Both the position numbers and the translations under genes were made by a program. Positions 35,851-44,353 of a stretch of DNA of 64,000 bases are shown in pieces (position 1 is the first letter of the stretch; the number at the start of each line of letters is the position of its first letter). The notes below the pieces were generated by a model. That model was not told the DNA's origin and made no database searches. It saw only the letters and a program-made list of their open reading frames with translations. The DNA comes from Plantibacter sp. ME-Dv--P-122b (GTDB lineage Bacteria; Actinomycetota; Actinomycetes; Actinomycetales; Microbacteriaceae). The stretch covers positions 124,001 to 188,000 of the forward strand of contig NZ_JARVSC010000006.1 in assembly GCF_030209375.1 (NCBI RefSeq), written 5' to 3'.

Positions 35851-35869
35851 TTGGGTAAGGCTAACCTTA
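35851..35869. promoter_or_regulatory. Iron box (IdeR/DtxR operator) upstream of efeU
   Basis: TTGGGTAAGGCTAACCTTA matches the 19-base IdeR/DtxR palindrome (TTAGGTTAGGCTAACCTAA) at 16 positions, including the core AGGCTAACCT. It lies 132 bases upstream of the efeU start and 54 bases upstream of the divergent gene at 35923. Iron-loaded IdeR is expected to repress efeUOB. Confidence 0.85.
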
Positions 35870-35910
35870 TCCGACGTCGACCATAGCGCCTGATGCTGAG
35901 GCTGTCCAGA

Positions 35911-35916
35911 TACAAT
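35911..35916 (+). promoter_or_regulatory. -10 element of a leaderless transcript
   Basis: TACAAT ends 6 bases before the ATG at 35923, placing the predicted transcription start on the start codon. Confidence 0.65.
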
Positions 35917-35922
35917 CGGCGG

Positions 35923-36456
35923 ATGACCGATCCGGCCCCCGACCCCAGCCTCCCAGACGGCCGCACGGTCGGCGACGACCGCTGGTTCCCGCCGACACCG
36001 CTGCAGCAGGACGCTCCGCAGGAGACGTCCATGGCATCGCGGGTGATCGGGATCGTCCTCGCGTTCCTCGTCGGTCTGGCGTACGGCGCCATCGGCACGG
36101 TCGCGCACGCCTGGGCGCCCGCCGTCCTCGGTGTCGCCCTCCCGGTCGGACTGGTGCTCGGGATCCTCGGCGTGGCCATGCTCCTGGTCGGACTCCGCAT
36201 CGTCCTGGGGGATCGGCTCGCAGCGTCGGCAGCGGCGCTCGGGGTCATCCTCATGATCGGCATCCTGCTGCTCGAGAGCACCGGTGGCTCCGTCCTCATC
36301 CCGCGGAGCGTCTCGGGCCTCGTCTGGACCATCGCCCCCGGTCTCATCGCCGTCCTCGTCGTGGCGTGGCCGAAGCTCCCGGAGCGCGCCCGCAAGCGCG
36401 ACGATCGTCCCGCGGGACCGGCGCCCGAACCGTTCCCCGTCTCACCGCAGGCGTAG
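35923..36456 (+). CDS. DUF6113-like membrane protein
   Basis: Predicted 177 residues, start ATG at 35923 from a leaderless promoter. A Pro/Asp-rich N-terminus of about 40 residues precedes four hydrophobic helices (IGIVLAFLVGLAYGAIGTV, VLGVALPVGLVLGILGVAML, AASAAALGVILMIGILLL, GLVWTIAPGLIAVLVVAW) and a charged Pro-rich tail. Placement directly before fdxA and dapC is the position held by DUF6113 in other actinobacteria; family assignment is by context and architecture. Function unknown. Confidence 0.7.
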   Translation: MTDPAPDPSLPDGRTVGDDRWFPPTPLQQDAPQETSMASRVIGIVLAFLVGLAYGAIGTVAHAWAPAVLGVALPVGLVLGILGVAMLLVGLRIVLGDRLAASAAALGVILMIGILLLESTGGSVLIPRSVSGLVWTIAPGLIAVLVVAWPKLPERARKRDDRPAGPAPEPFPVSPQA

Positions 36457-36495
36457 ACTGGACAACTCAGTGCTCGTGAAGGGAGCCACCCGCCC

Positions 36496-36819
36496 GTGAC
36501 CTACGTGATCGCCCTGCCGTGCGTCGATGTGAAGGACCGCGCCTGCATCGACGAATGCCCCGTCGACTGCATCTACGAGGGTGAACGGTCGCTCTACATC
36601 CACCCCGACGAATGCGTCGACTGCGGTGCGTGCGAGCCGGTCTGCCCCGTAGAGGCCATCTACTACGAGGACGACCTTCCCGAGGAATGGGCGGACTACT
36701 ACAAGGCCAACGTCGAGTTCTTCGACGAGATCGGTTCTCCAGGCGGAGCAGCGAAGGTCGGCGTGATCCCCTCGGACCACCCGCTCATCGCCGCGCTGCC
36801 GCCCCAAGCCCACGAGTAG
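36496..36819 (+). CDS. fdxA: 7Fe ferredoxin
   Basis: Predicted 107 residues. Cysteines follow the 3Fe-4S plus 4Fe-4S pattern: [20 protein letters not shown] then [15 protein letters not shown]. An acidic electron carrier of the cytoplasm. Start GTG at 36496 with GAAGGGAG upstream. TAGACT at 36454-36459, over the end of the preceding gene, could be its own -10 site. It is followed after four bases by dapC, an arrangement widely conserved in actinobacteria. Confidence 0.95.
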   Translation: MTYVIALPCVDVKDRACIDECPVDCIYEGERSLYIHPDECVDCGACEPVCPVEAIYYEDDLPEEWADYYKANVEFFDEIGSPGGAAKVGVIPSDHPLIAALPPQAHE

Positions 36820-36823
36820 TCGC

Positions 36824-37945
36824 GTGGCACTGCAGCCGCTGCCCGATTACCCCTGGGACCTCATGGTCCCGTACGCGGAGCAGGCCCGTCGGCACCCCGA
36901 CGGCATCGTCGACCTCTCGATCGGTTCGCCGGTCGATCCGACGCCCGGTCTCATCCGGGACGCGCTCCGGGCGGCCACGGACGCACACGCATACCCGACC
37001 ACGATCGGGACGCCCGAACTCCGGCAGGCGATCGTCGACTGGTTCGCGCGCCGTCGTGGTGTGGAGGGGCTCACCCTCGACGCCGTCCTCCCGACGATCG
37101 GCTCGAAGGAACTCGTCGCGCTGCTCGCCTTCCTCCTCGGCCTGGGCGCCGGCGACACCGTGGTCCACCCGGTGGCCGCCTATCCCACTTATGCCGTCGG
37201 CGCGGCGATCGCCGGGGCCGAGGCGTTCGCGTCCGACGACCCCGCCGAATGGCCGGCGAGCACCCGGCTGATCTGGCTGAACTCCCCGGGCAACCCCGAC
37301 GGCCGTGTCCTCTCGGTCGACGAGCTGCGTGTGGCCCGAGCCCGAGCTCGCGAACTCGGCGCCGTCCTCGTGGGCGACGAATGCTACGCGGAACTCGGTT
37401 GGGAGGGGGAGTGGTCCGACACACCGACCCCGTCCGTGCTCGATCCACGCGTGACCGACGGCGACACCGAGGGTGTCCTCGCGATCTACTCCTTGAGCAA
37501 GCAGTCCAACCTCGCCGGCTACCGTGCCGCGTTCCTCGCGGGTGACGAGCGCCTGGTGCGTCGGCTGGTCACCGTCCGGAAGCACGCGGGTCTCATGCTG
37601 CCTGCCCCGCTGCAGGCCGCCATGGTCGCGGCGCTCGGCGACGACGCACACGTGGCGGAGCAGAAGGCCCGGTACCGCGCCCGTCGTGAGGTGCTGCTCC
37701 CTGCCGTCCGCGAGGCCGGGTTCCGGGTCGACCGCAGCGAGGCGGGACTGTACCTGTGGATCACCGAGGGCCAGGACGCCTGGGCGAGCATCGACCGCCT
37801 GGCGTCGATCGGTGTCCTGGCGGGTCCAGGGGTGTTCTACGGCGAGGCCGGACCGCGACACGTGCGGCTCTCCCTGACCGCCACCGACGAGCGCATCGCG
37901 GCCGCCGCGGCCAGACTCCGGGGACTCCGCCCGATTTCGGGGTGA
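36824..37945 (+). CDS. dapC: Succinyldiaminopimelate transaminase
   Basis: Predicted 373-residue fold type I PLP aminotransferase of the lysine/diaminopimelate path. Motifs: VDLSIGSPVDPTPGLIRDAL, NSPGNPDGRVLS, DECYAELGW, the PLP-binding lysine in YSLSKQSNLAGYR, and HVRLSLTA near the C-terminus. GTG start four bases after fdxA. With dapD and dapE nearby it completes the succinylase branch except for the final epimerase. Confidence 0.93.
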   Translation: MALQPLPDYPWDLMVPYAEQARRHPDGIVDLSIGSPVDPTPGLIRDALRAATDAHAYPTTIGTPELRQAIVDWFARRRGVEGLTLDAVLPTIGSKELVALLAFLLGLGAGDTVVHPVAAYPTYAVGAAIAGAEAFASDDPAEWPASTRLIWLNSPGNPDGRVLSVDELRVARARARELGAVLVGDECYAELGWEGEWSDTPTPSVLDPRVTDGDTEGVLAIYSLSKQSNLAGYRAAFLAGDERLVRRLVTVRKHAGLMLPAPLQAAMVAALGDDAHVAEQKARYRARREVLLPAVREAGFRVDRSEAGLYLWITEGQDAWASIDRLASIGVLAGPGVFYGEAGPRHVRLSLTATDERIAAAAARLRGLRPISG

Positions 37946-38076
37946 ACTCCAAGGAAGTCGCCGGATCACTGTGGGAAACAGCAGTAGGGTCTGAAGCCGA
38001 TTAGGCTGTATGTGACACGCCGTCGTATCGGAGGGCGATGTCGAGTCCCTATCGCACAAAGATATGAGGAGGCGCC
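37946..38076 (+). promoter_or_regulatory. Promoter region of gltA
   Basis: A 131-base gap with TAGGCT at about 38004 and an ideal Shine-Dalgarno site, GAGGAGG, before the GTG. I see no terminator-like stem after dapC and no operator palindrome. Confidence 0.4.
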
Positions 38077-39384
38077 GTGGGCGACGTCGAGAAACAGGCT
38101 TCCACCGAGACGCATCAGGTCACCCTGAACTACCCCGGCGGAACGGCCGAATTCCCGATCCACCAGTCAGCCCAGGGCGCGTCGAGTATCGACATCTCCT
38201 CGCTCACGCGGCAGACCGGCCTGACCACGCTCGACTACGGGTTCGTCAACACCGCGGCGACGAAGTCGGCGATCACCTACATCGACGGTGACCAGGGCAT
38301 CCTGCGCTATCGCGGCTACCCGATCGAGCAGCTCGCCAAGCAGTCGACCTTCCTCGAGGTCGCCTGGCTGCTCATCCACGGGGAACTCCCGACGGCCGAT
38401 GAACTCGGCGGATTCGACGAGAAGATCCGGCGCCACACGCTTCTCCACGAGGACCTCAAGCGGTTCTTCTCGGCGCTCCCGCACACGGCACACCCGATGG
38501 CCGTCCTGTCGAGCGCCCTGCAGGCCATGTCGACCTACTACGAGTCGGACGCCAATCCGCACGATCCCGAGCACGTCGAGCTCACGACGGTCCGCATGCT
38601 CGCGAAGCTCCCGGTGATCGCCGCCTACGCACACAAGAAGTCGGTCGGGCAGGCGTTCCTCTACCCCGACAACTCGCTGAGCTTCGTCGACAACTTCCTC
38701 AAGTTGAACTTCGGCAACCTCGCCGAGCCGTACGAGATCGATCCCGTCCTGTCGAAGGCGCTCGACCTCCTGCTCATCCTGCACGAGGACCACGAGCAGA
38801 ACGCCTCGACCTCCACGGTCCGCCTCGTCGGCTCCACCGGAGCGAACCTCTACGCCTCCGTGTCCGCCGGTATCAACGCCCTGTCGGGTCCGCTGCACGG
38901 TGGCGCGAACGAGGCGGTCCTGCAGATGCTCGGCCGGATCCAGGAGTCCGGCGAGGGCGTGCAGCGCTTCGTCGACCGCGTGAAGAACAAGGAAGACGGC
39001 GTGAAGCTCATGGGCTTCGGGCACCGCGTCTACAAGAACTACGACCCGCGCGCCAAGCTCGTCAAGGAGAGTGCCGGCGAGGTGCTCCGTGCGCTCGGTA
39101 TCAACGACCCGCTGCTCGACCTCGCCCAGGAGCTCGAGCAGATCGCCCTCGAGGACGACTACTTCAAGGAGCGCAAGCTCTACCCGAACGTCGACTTCTA
39201 CACCGGCGTAATCTACAAGGCGATGGGCTTCCCGACGCGGATGTTCACGGTGCTCTTCGCCATCGGACGCCTTCCCGGATGGATCGCCCACTGGCGTGAG
39301 ATGAACCTCGACCCGCAGACCAAGATCGGTCGCCCGCAGCAGCTGTACACGGGATCGCCCGAGCGGCCCTTCCCGACGCGGTAG
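38077..39384 (+). CDS. gltA: Citrate synthase
   Basis: Predicted 435 residues, the hexameric Gram-negative/actinobacterial type II length. Joins acetyl-CoA and oxaloacetate in the TCA cycle. Active-site histidines in GPLHGGANEAVL and MGFGHRVYKNYDPRA and the aspartate in YPNVDFYTGVIY are all present; IDGDQGILRYRGYPI is the family start signature. GTG start at 38077 with GAGGAGG upstream. Followed by a strong terminator. Confidence 0.97.
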   Translation: MGDVEKQASTETHQVTLNYPGGTAEFPIHQSAQGASSIDISSLTRQTGLTTLDYGFVNTAATKSAITYIDGDQGILRYRGYPIEQLAKQSTFLEVAWLLIHGELPTADELGGFDEKIRRHTLLHEDLKRFFSALPHTAHPMAVLSSALQAMSTYYESDANPHDPEHVELTTVRMLAKLPVIAAYAHKKSVGQAFLYPDNSLSFVDNFLKLNFGNLAEPYEIDPVLSKALDLLLILHEDHEQNASTSTVRLVGSTGANLYASVSAGINALSGPLHGGANEAVLQMLGRIQESGEGVQRFVDRVKNKEDGVKLMGFGHRVYKNYDPRAKLVKESAGEVLRALGINDPLLDLAQELEQIALEDDYFKERKLYPNVDFYTGVIYKAMGFPTRMFTVLFAIGRLPGWIAHWREMNLDPQTKIGRPQQLYTGSPERPFPTR

Positions 39385-39409
39385 TCCCGTCGCGCGCGTC
39401 GGCGGCGCA

Positions 39410-39450
39410 CAGAACGGCCCCGCATCCACCTCGGATGCGGGGCCGTTCTG
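39410..39450. terminator. Bidirectional terminator between gltA and dapD
   Basis: An 18-base perfect inverted repeat, CAGAACGGCCCCGCATCC (39410-39427) with 39433-39450, loop ACCTC. Confidence 0.85.
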
Positions 39451-39467
39451 CGGACCGGTACGCCGGG

Positions 39468-40445
39468 TCAGGCGTGCAGTGCCGCGTTCAGCTCGACGCC
39501 CGAGCCCGAGCGGGGGAGCACCTCGACGGCACCGGTGAGCGAGTTCCGACGGAACAGGAGGTTGGGGACACCCGACAGCTCGACCGCCTTGACCGTGCGC
39601 GGCGCGCCTTCGGCCGTGGCCGCAGCACCCGCGAGGACGACCTTGGTGCCCGCGGTCACGTAGAGACCCGCCTCGACCACCGAGTCGTCGCCGATCGAGA
39701 TGCCGATGCCGGAGTTGGCGCCGAGGAGGGCGCGCTGACCGATCGCCACCCGCTGCGTCCCGCCGCCAGAGAGCGTCCCCATGATCGACGCACCACCTCC
39801 GATGTCGCTGCCGTCGCCGACGACGACGCCCTGCGAGATGCGACCTTCGACCATGGACGCGCCGAGGGTCCCGGCGTTGAAGTTGACGAAGCCCTCGTGC
39901 ATGACGGTGGTGCCCGGTGCCAGGTGGGCGCCCAGCCGCACGCGTGAGGCGTCGGCGATCCGGACCTTGTCGGGCGTCACGTAGTCGAGGAGTCTCGGGA
40001 ACTTGTCGATACCGGTCGCGTGGATCCCGGCGCGGAGGAGCGACGGTCGGAGGCGGTCGAAGTCCGCGGGGTGCACGGGGCCGGCGTTGGTCCAGACGAC
40101 GATGGGGAGGTGCGCGAAGACGCCGTCGAGCGAGATCGTGTTCGGCTGGACGAGCAGGTGGCTGAGCAGGTGCAACCGCAGGTAGGCGTCGGGGGTGCTC
40201 TGCGGAGCGGCCTGCAGCTCGATCTCGACCGTGACGATGTCGATCCGGACGGCCCGGCGCTCGTCGTCGGTCGCGAGGGCCTCGAGGTCTGCGGGGGCGA
40301 TCCAGCGGTCGCGGCCCTCGGGGATCCGTCCGAGCGAGGGCTCGGGGAACCAGGTGTCGAGCACGGTGCCGTCGGCGGCGATGGTCGCGAGGCCGGAGCC
40401 CCAAGCGTGAGTCGGAACGGGGGTCTCGGCAGGCGCAGCGGTCAT
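39468..40445 (-). CDS. dapD: Tetrahydrodipicolinate N-succinyltransferase
   Basis: Predicted 325 residues. The actinobacterial form of DapD: a mixed N-terminal domain, then a left-handed beta-helix of hexapeptide repeats ([53 protein letters not shown]) with [15 protein letters not shown] and [19 protein letters not shown]. It transfers succinyl from succinyl-CoA to tetrahydrodipicolinate, upstream of DapC. ATG at 40445; TACCCT ends 6 bases before it, so it is likely leaderless. Divergent from dapE. Confidence 0.95.
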   Translation of the reverse strand: MTAAPAETPVPTHAWGSGLATIAADGTVLDTWFPEPSLGRIPEGRDRWIAPADLEALATDDERRAVRIDIVTVEIELQAAPQSTPDAYLRLHLLSHLLVQPNTISLDGVFAHLPIVVWTNAGPVHPADFDRLRPSLLRAGIHATGIDKFPRLLDYVTPDKVRIADASRVRLGAHLAPGTTVMHEGFVNFNAGTLGASMVEGRISQGVVVGDGSDIGGGASIMGTLSGGGTQRVAIGQRALLGANSGIGISIGDDSVVEAGLYVTAGTKVVLAGAAATAEGAPRTVKAVELSGVPNLLFRRNSLTGAVEVLPRSGSGVELNAALHA

Positions 40446-40496
40446 GGCTCCAGGGTACCGGCCAACACTCAGGTCGACGGCCAATACACTGGTGCC
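40446..40496. promoter_or_regulatory. Compact divergent promoter of dapD and dapE, both leaderless
   Basis: Only 51 bases separate the two start codons. The dapD -10 is TACCCT (40457-40452, minus strand) and the dapE -10 is TACACT (40485-40490), each exactly 6 bases before its start codon. The -35 regions must overlap in the middle, so the two promoters probably compete or share control. Confidence 0.6.
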
Positions 40497-41594
40497 ATGC
40501 CAGCCGAAGTCCCCGTACTCGACCTGTCCGTCTCCTCGGTGGAACTCACCCAGCAGCTGTGCGACATCGCCTCCGTCTCGGGGGATGAGGCCCGCATCGC
40601 CGACGCGATCGAGGCGTCGCTCGAGGGTCTCGAGCACCTGACGATCGTGCGCGACGGCGACACGGTCGTCGCGTCCACCTCGCTCGGACGTGCACAGCGG
40701 GTCATCATCGCCGGCCACATCGACACCGTCCCGATCAACGGCAACGTCCCGACGCGGTTCGAAGAACGCGACGGCGAGGCGGTGCTCTGGGGCCGAGGCA
40801 CGGTCGACATGAAGGGCGGCGTCGCGGTCCAGTTGAAGCTCGCCGCGGAACTCACCGATCCCATCGTCGACATCACCTGGATGTGGTACGACAACGAGGA
40901 GGTCGCTTCCGACCTCAACGGCCTCGGGCGTCTCGCGCGGAACCGTCCCGACCTCTTCGTCGGGGACTTCGCGATCCTCGGCGAGCCGAGCAACGCCGGC
41001 GTCGAGGGTGGCTGCAATGGAACGCTGCGCGTGCACGTGAGCGCCCACGGCAAGCGTTCGCACGCGGCCAGGAGCTGGGTCGGCGTCAACGCGATCCACG
41101 CGATCTCACCGGTCCTCGCGACCCTCGCCTCGTACACGCCACGGGAGGTCGAGGTCGACGGGCTCGTCTACCGGGAGGGCGTCAACGCGGTCGGGATCAC
41201 CGGCGGTGTCGCCGGGAACGTGATCCCCGACCTCGTCACCGTCGAGGTGAACTACCGCTTCGCTCCGAGCCGGACGGGCGCCGAGGCGCTCGCCCACCTC
41301 GAGGAACTCTTCTCCGGCTTCGAGGTCGTGCAGACGGACGTCGCGGAGGGCGCCCGTCCCGGGCTCGACGCGCCGATCGCGCAGGACTTCCTGGCCGCGG
41401 TCGGCGGGACACCGGCTCCGAAGTACGGCTGGACGGACGTCGCACGCTTCTCGGCGCTCGGTGTCCCCGCCGTCAACTACGGACCGGGTGACCCGCTCCT
41501 CGCCCATGCCGACGACGAGCGCGTCCCGCTCGCGCACATCGAGGACTGCGAGCGCGGACTCCGCGCCTGGCTGACCGGGCCCGATGGTCGCTGA
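40497..41594 (+). CDS. dapE: Succinyl-diaminopimelate desuccinylase
   Basis: Predicted 365 residues, M20 metallopeptidase fold with two zinc ions. Metal and catalytic motifs: [24 protein letters not shown], the catalytic pair in [28 protein letters not shown], and a C-terminal His in [15 protein letters not shown]. It removes succinate from the DapC product to give LL-diaminopimelate. ATG at 40497 from a leaderless promoter. Its 3' end overlaps the next gene by 11 bases. Confidence 0.95.
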   Translation: MPAEVPVLDLSVSSVELTQQLCDIASVSGDEARIADAIEASLEGLEHLTIVRDGDTVVASTSLGRAQRVIIAGHIDTVPINGNVPTRFEERDGEAVLWGRGTVDMKGGVAVQLKLAAELTDPIVDITWMWYDNEEVASDLNGLGRLARNRPDLFVGDFAILGEPSNAGVEGGCNGTLRVHVSAHGKRSHAARSWVGVNAIHAISPVLATLASYTPREVEVDGLVYREGVNAVGITGGVAGNVIPDLVTVEVNYRFAPSRTGAEALAHLEELFSGFEVVQTDVAEGARPGLDAPIAQDFLAAVGGTPAPKYGWTDVARFSALGVPAVNYGPGDPLLAHADDERVPLAHIEDCERGLRAWLTGPDGR

Positions 41595-42807
41595 CGCGGT
41601 CCACTCGACCGAGGTCGAGGAGCGGCCGTCGATGCTCCGGCGCTGGGCCCGCCTGCCCTGGTGGGGGCGGATCACCATCGTCTACGTGCTGTCCCGCCTG
41701 GTGACGACCGCAATGTTCGCGGCCGCGAGTCTGCTGCAGGCGCCGGACTCGCGGTTCGGTGCGTTCCCCTCACTGGGCACGCTCGCCGCCGGCTGGGACG
41801 GACAGTGGTATTGGTGGATCGCGACGTACGGCTACCCGACCCAGCTGCCGCTCGACGACGCCGGCCGGGTCGCTGAGAACGCGTGGGCGTTCTTGCCGGT
41901 CTATCCGGGGGTCGTGAAGGCGCTCTCGGTCGTCACCTTCCTGCCGTGGCCGGTCATGGCCACGATCGTCTCGCTGTGCTGCGGTTTGGGCGCGGCCCTG
42001 CTGTTCCACCGGCTCCTGCGCATCCGCCTCGGCGACGAACGGGCGATGTTCGCCGTCATGCTGTTCTGTATCGCGCCGCTCAGCGCCCTGTTCCAGGTCG
42101 CCTACGCGGAATCGATGTTCCTGCTGCTGCTGACGCTCGCGCTGCTCCTGCTCGTGACGCGCCGGTATGGCTGGCTCCTCGCCGTCATCCCGGTCATGGC
42201 GTTCACCCGCCCCGGAGTCCTGGCCTTCTCGCTCCTGCTGGGCCTCCATCTGATCGTGCGGATCGTCACCCGACACCGCGACCCCCTCTCGCGCCGGGAG
42301 GTCGTCCTCATCCTCGCGGGTGGGGCCCTCGCCGCCGTCGCCGGATTCGCGTGGATGGTCATCGCCGGTCTCGTCACCGGGACGCCGGAGGCCTACCTCG
42401 AGACGGAGCTGGCGTGGCGGGCCGCCTTCATCGGGGAGCAGCCCCTCGTCCCGTTCTCCGCCTGGATCCAGGGCGGTCAGTTCTGGTTCGGCGACGGACC
42501 GGGCATCGCCGTCGTCGCCGCGATCTTCGTCGGCTCCGTCGTGCTCCTGTTCCTCCCGCCGGTGCGTCGGCTCGGTGCCGACCTCCGGATGTGGGTGGGG
42601 TCGTACCTCCTCTACCTCTTCGCGGTGTTCTTCCCGCAGACGAGTGTCTTCCGGCTGCTCGTACCGGTCTTCCCGCTCCTCGGTGCGGTCGCCGTCCCAC
42701 GGAACCGGTGGTACCGCGGTGGCGTCGTCATCGTCTCGCTCGCGCTGCAATGGTGTTGGATCTTCGTCATGTACGGCCTCGCGAACGCGTATTGGACCAT
42801 TCCCTGA
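41584..42807 (+). CDS. GT-C family mannosyltransferase homologue (PIG-V-like)
   Basis: Predicted 407 residues with about nine transmembrane helices. An extracytoplasmic loop after helix 1 carries GWDGQWYWWIATYGYP, the position of the acidic catalytic motif in GT-C enzymes, and ENAWAFLPVYPGV follows, as in the PIG-V/GPI mannosyltransferase 2 group. Such bacterial homologues use polyprenyl-phosphate sugars for cell-envelope glycans or protein glycosylation; donor and acceptor are unknown. It overlaps dapE by 11 bases and is probably co-transcribed with it. Confidence 0.85.
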   Translation: MVADAVHSTEVEERPSMLRRWARLPWWGRITIVYVLSRLVTTAMFAAASLLQAPDSRFGAFPSLGTLAAGWDGQWYWWIATYGYPTQLPLDDAGRVAENAWAFLPVYPGVVKALSVVTFLPWPVMATIVSLCCGLGAALLFHRLLRIRLGDERAMFAVMLFCIAPLSALFQVAYAESMFLLLLTLALLLLVTRRYGWLLAVIPVMAFTRPGVLAFSLLLGLHLIVRIVTRHRDPLSRREVVLILAGGALAAVAGFAWMVIAGLVTGTPEAYLETELAWRAAFIGEQPLVPFSAWIQGGQFWFGDGPGIAVVAAIFVGSVVLLFLPPVRRLGADLRMWVGSYLLYLFAVFFPQTSVFRLLVPVFPLLGAVAVPRNRWYRGGVVIVSLALQWCWIFVMYGLANAYWTIP

Positions 42808-42848
42808 GTGCTGATCCGGCGTCATCCTGCGCCTCGCCGCGCTCAGGA

Positions 42849-42878
42849 TTATCACGAGCCCCCGTGATACGAGATAAT
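42849..42878 (+). promoter_or_regulatory. Promoter with internal palindrome before the DUF3117 gene
   Basis: -35 TTATCA (42849-42854) and -10 GATAAT (42873-42878) are 18 bases apart, the best sigma-70-like promoter in the window. Between them TATCACG-N6-CGTGATA (42850-42869) is a perfect palindrome overlapping the -35, a likely repressor site. Confidence 0.65.
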
Positions 42879-42910
42879 GGGGGTCAGTCGAATAACGAGA
42901 GGGGACTCGC

Positions 42911-43084
42911 ATGGCCGCAATGAAGCCACGCACCGGAGACGGGCCAATGGAGGCCGTGAAGGAGGGTCGGCTCATCATCGTGCGAGTGCCTCTTGAAGGG
43001 GGAGGGCGTCTCGTCGTGTCGGTCAACGACGCAGAGGCTCAAGAACTGCATGATGCACTCGCGGGTGTGGTGAGCGCGGGCTGA
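42911..43084 (+). CDS. DUF3117 family small protein
   Basis: Predicted 57 residues, MAAMKPRTGDGPMEAVKEGR to the C-terminal HDALAGVVSAG. This short protein is strongly conserved across actinobacteria as DUF3117, of unknown function. GAGAGGGG lies 6 bases before the ATG. It is a single-gene unit between its own strong promoter and a terminator, with the methyltransferase converging on it. Confidence 0.9.
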   Translation: MAAMKPRTGDGPMEAVKEGRLIIVRVPLEGGGRLVVSVNDAEAQELHDALAGVVSAG

Positions 43085-43112
43085 TCCCCGTCACCGACGC
43101 CGCATGAGCCGA

Positions 43113-43159
43113 GAACCGGCCGTCATCACTGCTCGCAGAGTCAGGATGGCGGCCGGTTC
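43113..43159. terminator. Terminator between DUF3117 and the methyltransferase
   Basis: GAACCGGCCG (43113-43122) pairs perfectly with CGGCCGGTTC (43150-43159), extended inward by CATC/GATG after one mismatch. It serves the two converging genes. Confidence 0.75.
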
Positions 43160-43176
43160 GTCGTCGTGCGGTGGGC

Positions 43177-43809
43177 TCAGAGGTTGGGTTTGGTGATCTG
43201 CAGGAGGCCGTCGCCGGCGGGCGACAGGGCGCTGACGACCGCTTCGGACGCGGAGATCTCCTGAACGAGCGAACGGAAGAGCCCTGTGGTCTCGTCCCGC
43301 TGCGCCGGATCGGCCACGCGGCCGCGCCAGAGCGCGTGCGGGACGAGCACCGTGCCGCCGGGACGCACCAGACGGAGTCCGTGCTCGACGTACTCGATAA
43401 CCGATCCCGGGTCGCCGTCGACGAGGACGAGGTCGTAGGAGTTCTCGTTCATCCGTGGCAGGACGTCGAGCGCGCTGCCGGTGATGAGGCGGATGCGGTT
43501 GGTCGTGATGCCGGCCTCCGTGAACGCCGCACGTGCCTGCTGCTGGTGCACGATCTCGGTGTCGATCGACGTCAGCACCGCGCTCGTGGCACCGCGGAGG
43601 AGCCAGAGCCCGGAGACGCCGGTGCCGGTACCCACCTCGACGATGGACTCCGCGCGGGTGGCCGCGGCCACCACCGCGACCTGCGCGCCGATCGCCGGGG
43701 AGATCGGTTCGACGCCCAGTTCGTGCGCGTGAGCGCGCGCCGTGAGCATCGCCGCGCTCTCGACGACGACGTCGCCCGCGTACTTCCAGTTGAGATTGTG
43801 TTCTGACAC
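43177..43809 (-). CDS. SAM-dependent O-methyltransferase (family 3)
   Basis: Predicted 210 residues. SAM-binding motif I is SIVEVGTGTGVSGLWLL; the acidic loop is TSIDTEIVHQQQARAAF; the metal or substrate region is DLVLVDGDPGSVIEYV, with RPGGTVLVPHALWRG. It resembles Rv1220c-type actinobacterial O-methyltransferases; the substrate is unknown. GTG start at 43809 with GGAGG 5 bases upstream. In mycobacteria its neighbour is sigE; here tatB follows directly on the other strand. Confidence 0.9.
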   Translation of the reverse strand: MSEHNLNWKYAGDVVVESAAMLTARAHAHELGVEPISPAIGAQVAVVAAATRAESIVEVGTGTGVSGLWLLRGATSAVLTSIDTEIVHQQQARAAFTEAGITTNRIRLITGSALDVLPRMNENSYDLVLVDGDPGSVIEYVEHGLRLVRPGGTVLVPHALWRGRVADPAQRDETTGLFRSLVQEISASEAVVSALSPAGDGLLQITKPNL

Positions 43810-43868
43810 CTTGCCTCCGGATCCCAGCGTATGGCCTGCAACTGCTCCGACAGCTGAGGCTCGCGCGG

Positions 43869-43874
43869 TAGTCT
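43869..43874 (+). promoter_or_regulatory. -10 element of leaderless tatB
   Basis: TAGTCT ends 6 bases before the GTG at 43881. Confidence 0.6.
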
Positions 43875-43880
43875 GATGTC

Positions 43881-44318
43881 GTGTTCGGTCTGACCTTCGA
43901 CAAACTCCTCATCATCGGGGTCATCGCCGTGTTCCTGCTGGGTCCGGAACGGCTGCCGTACTACGCCTCCCAGCTGGCGCGACTCGTCCGCACCCTCCGC
44001 GACCTCGCCTCCGGCGCCAAGGACCGCATGCGCGAGGAGATGGGCCCGGAGTTCGACGAGGTCGACTGGAAGAAGCTCGACCCGCGTCAGTACGACCCGA
44101 GACGCATCATCCGCGAGGCACTCCTCGACGACGAGCCCCCGGTGACGCCGACGGTCGCGACGACCGCTCCGCTCGACGCGGCTCCCGCTGCCGCCGCCGC
44201 TGCTGTGGTTCCGTCGCTCGAGAAGCCGAAGTCGATCCAGGCGGCGACCGACGAACGTCTCCGCCGACTCGCTGCCGGAGAGACCGCCGCGCCCCCGTTC
44301 GACCTCGAAGCCACCTGA
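43881..44318 (+). CDS. tatB: Sec-independent protein translocase subunit TatB
   Basis: Predicted 145 residues. One N-terminal helix with MFGLTFDKLLIIGVIAVF and the LGPERLP hinge, an amphipathic helix (ARLVRTLRDLASGAKDRMRE), then GPEFDEVDWKKLDPRQYDP, found in actinobacterial TatB, and a disordered Ala/Pro tail. It forms the Tat receptor with TatC, which is not in this window. Its client here could include the EfeB homologue, which has a Tat signal. Leaderless GTG start. Confidence 0.93.
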   Translation: MFGLTFDKLLIIGVIAVFLLGPERLPYYASQLARLVRTLRDLASGAKDRMREEMGPEFDEVDWKKLDPRQYDPRRIIREALLDDEPPVTPTVATTAPLDAAPAAAAAAVVPSLEKPKSIQAATDERLRRLAAGETAAPPFDLEAT

Positions 44319-44353
44319 GCCCGCTTCGGTCGCGCACGTCCGACCCGGACGGC

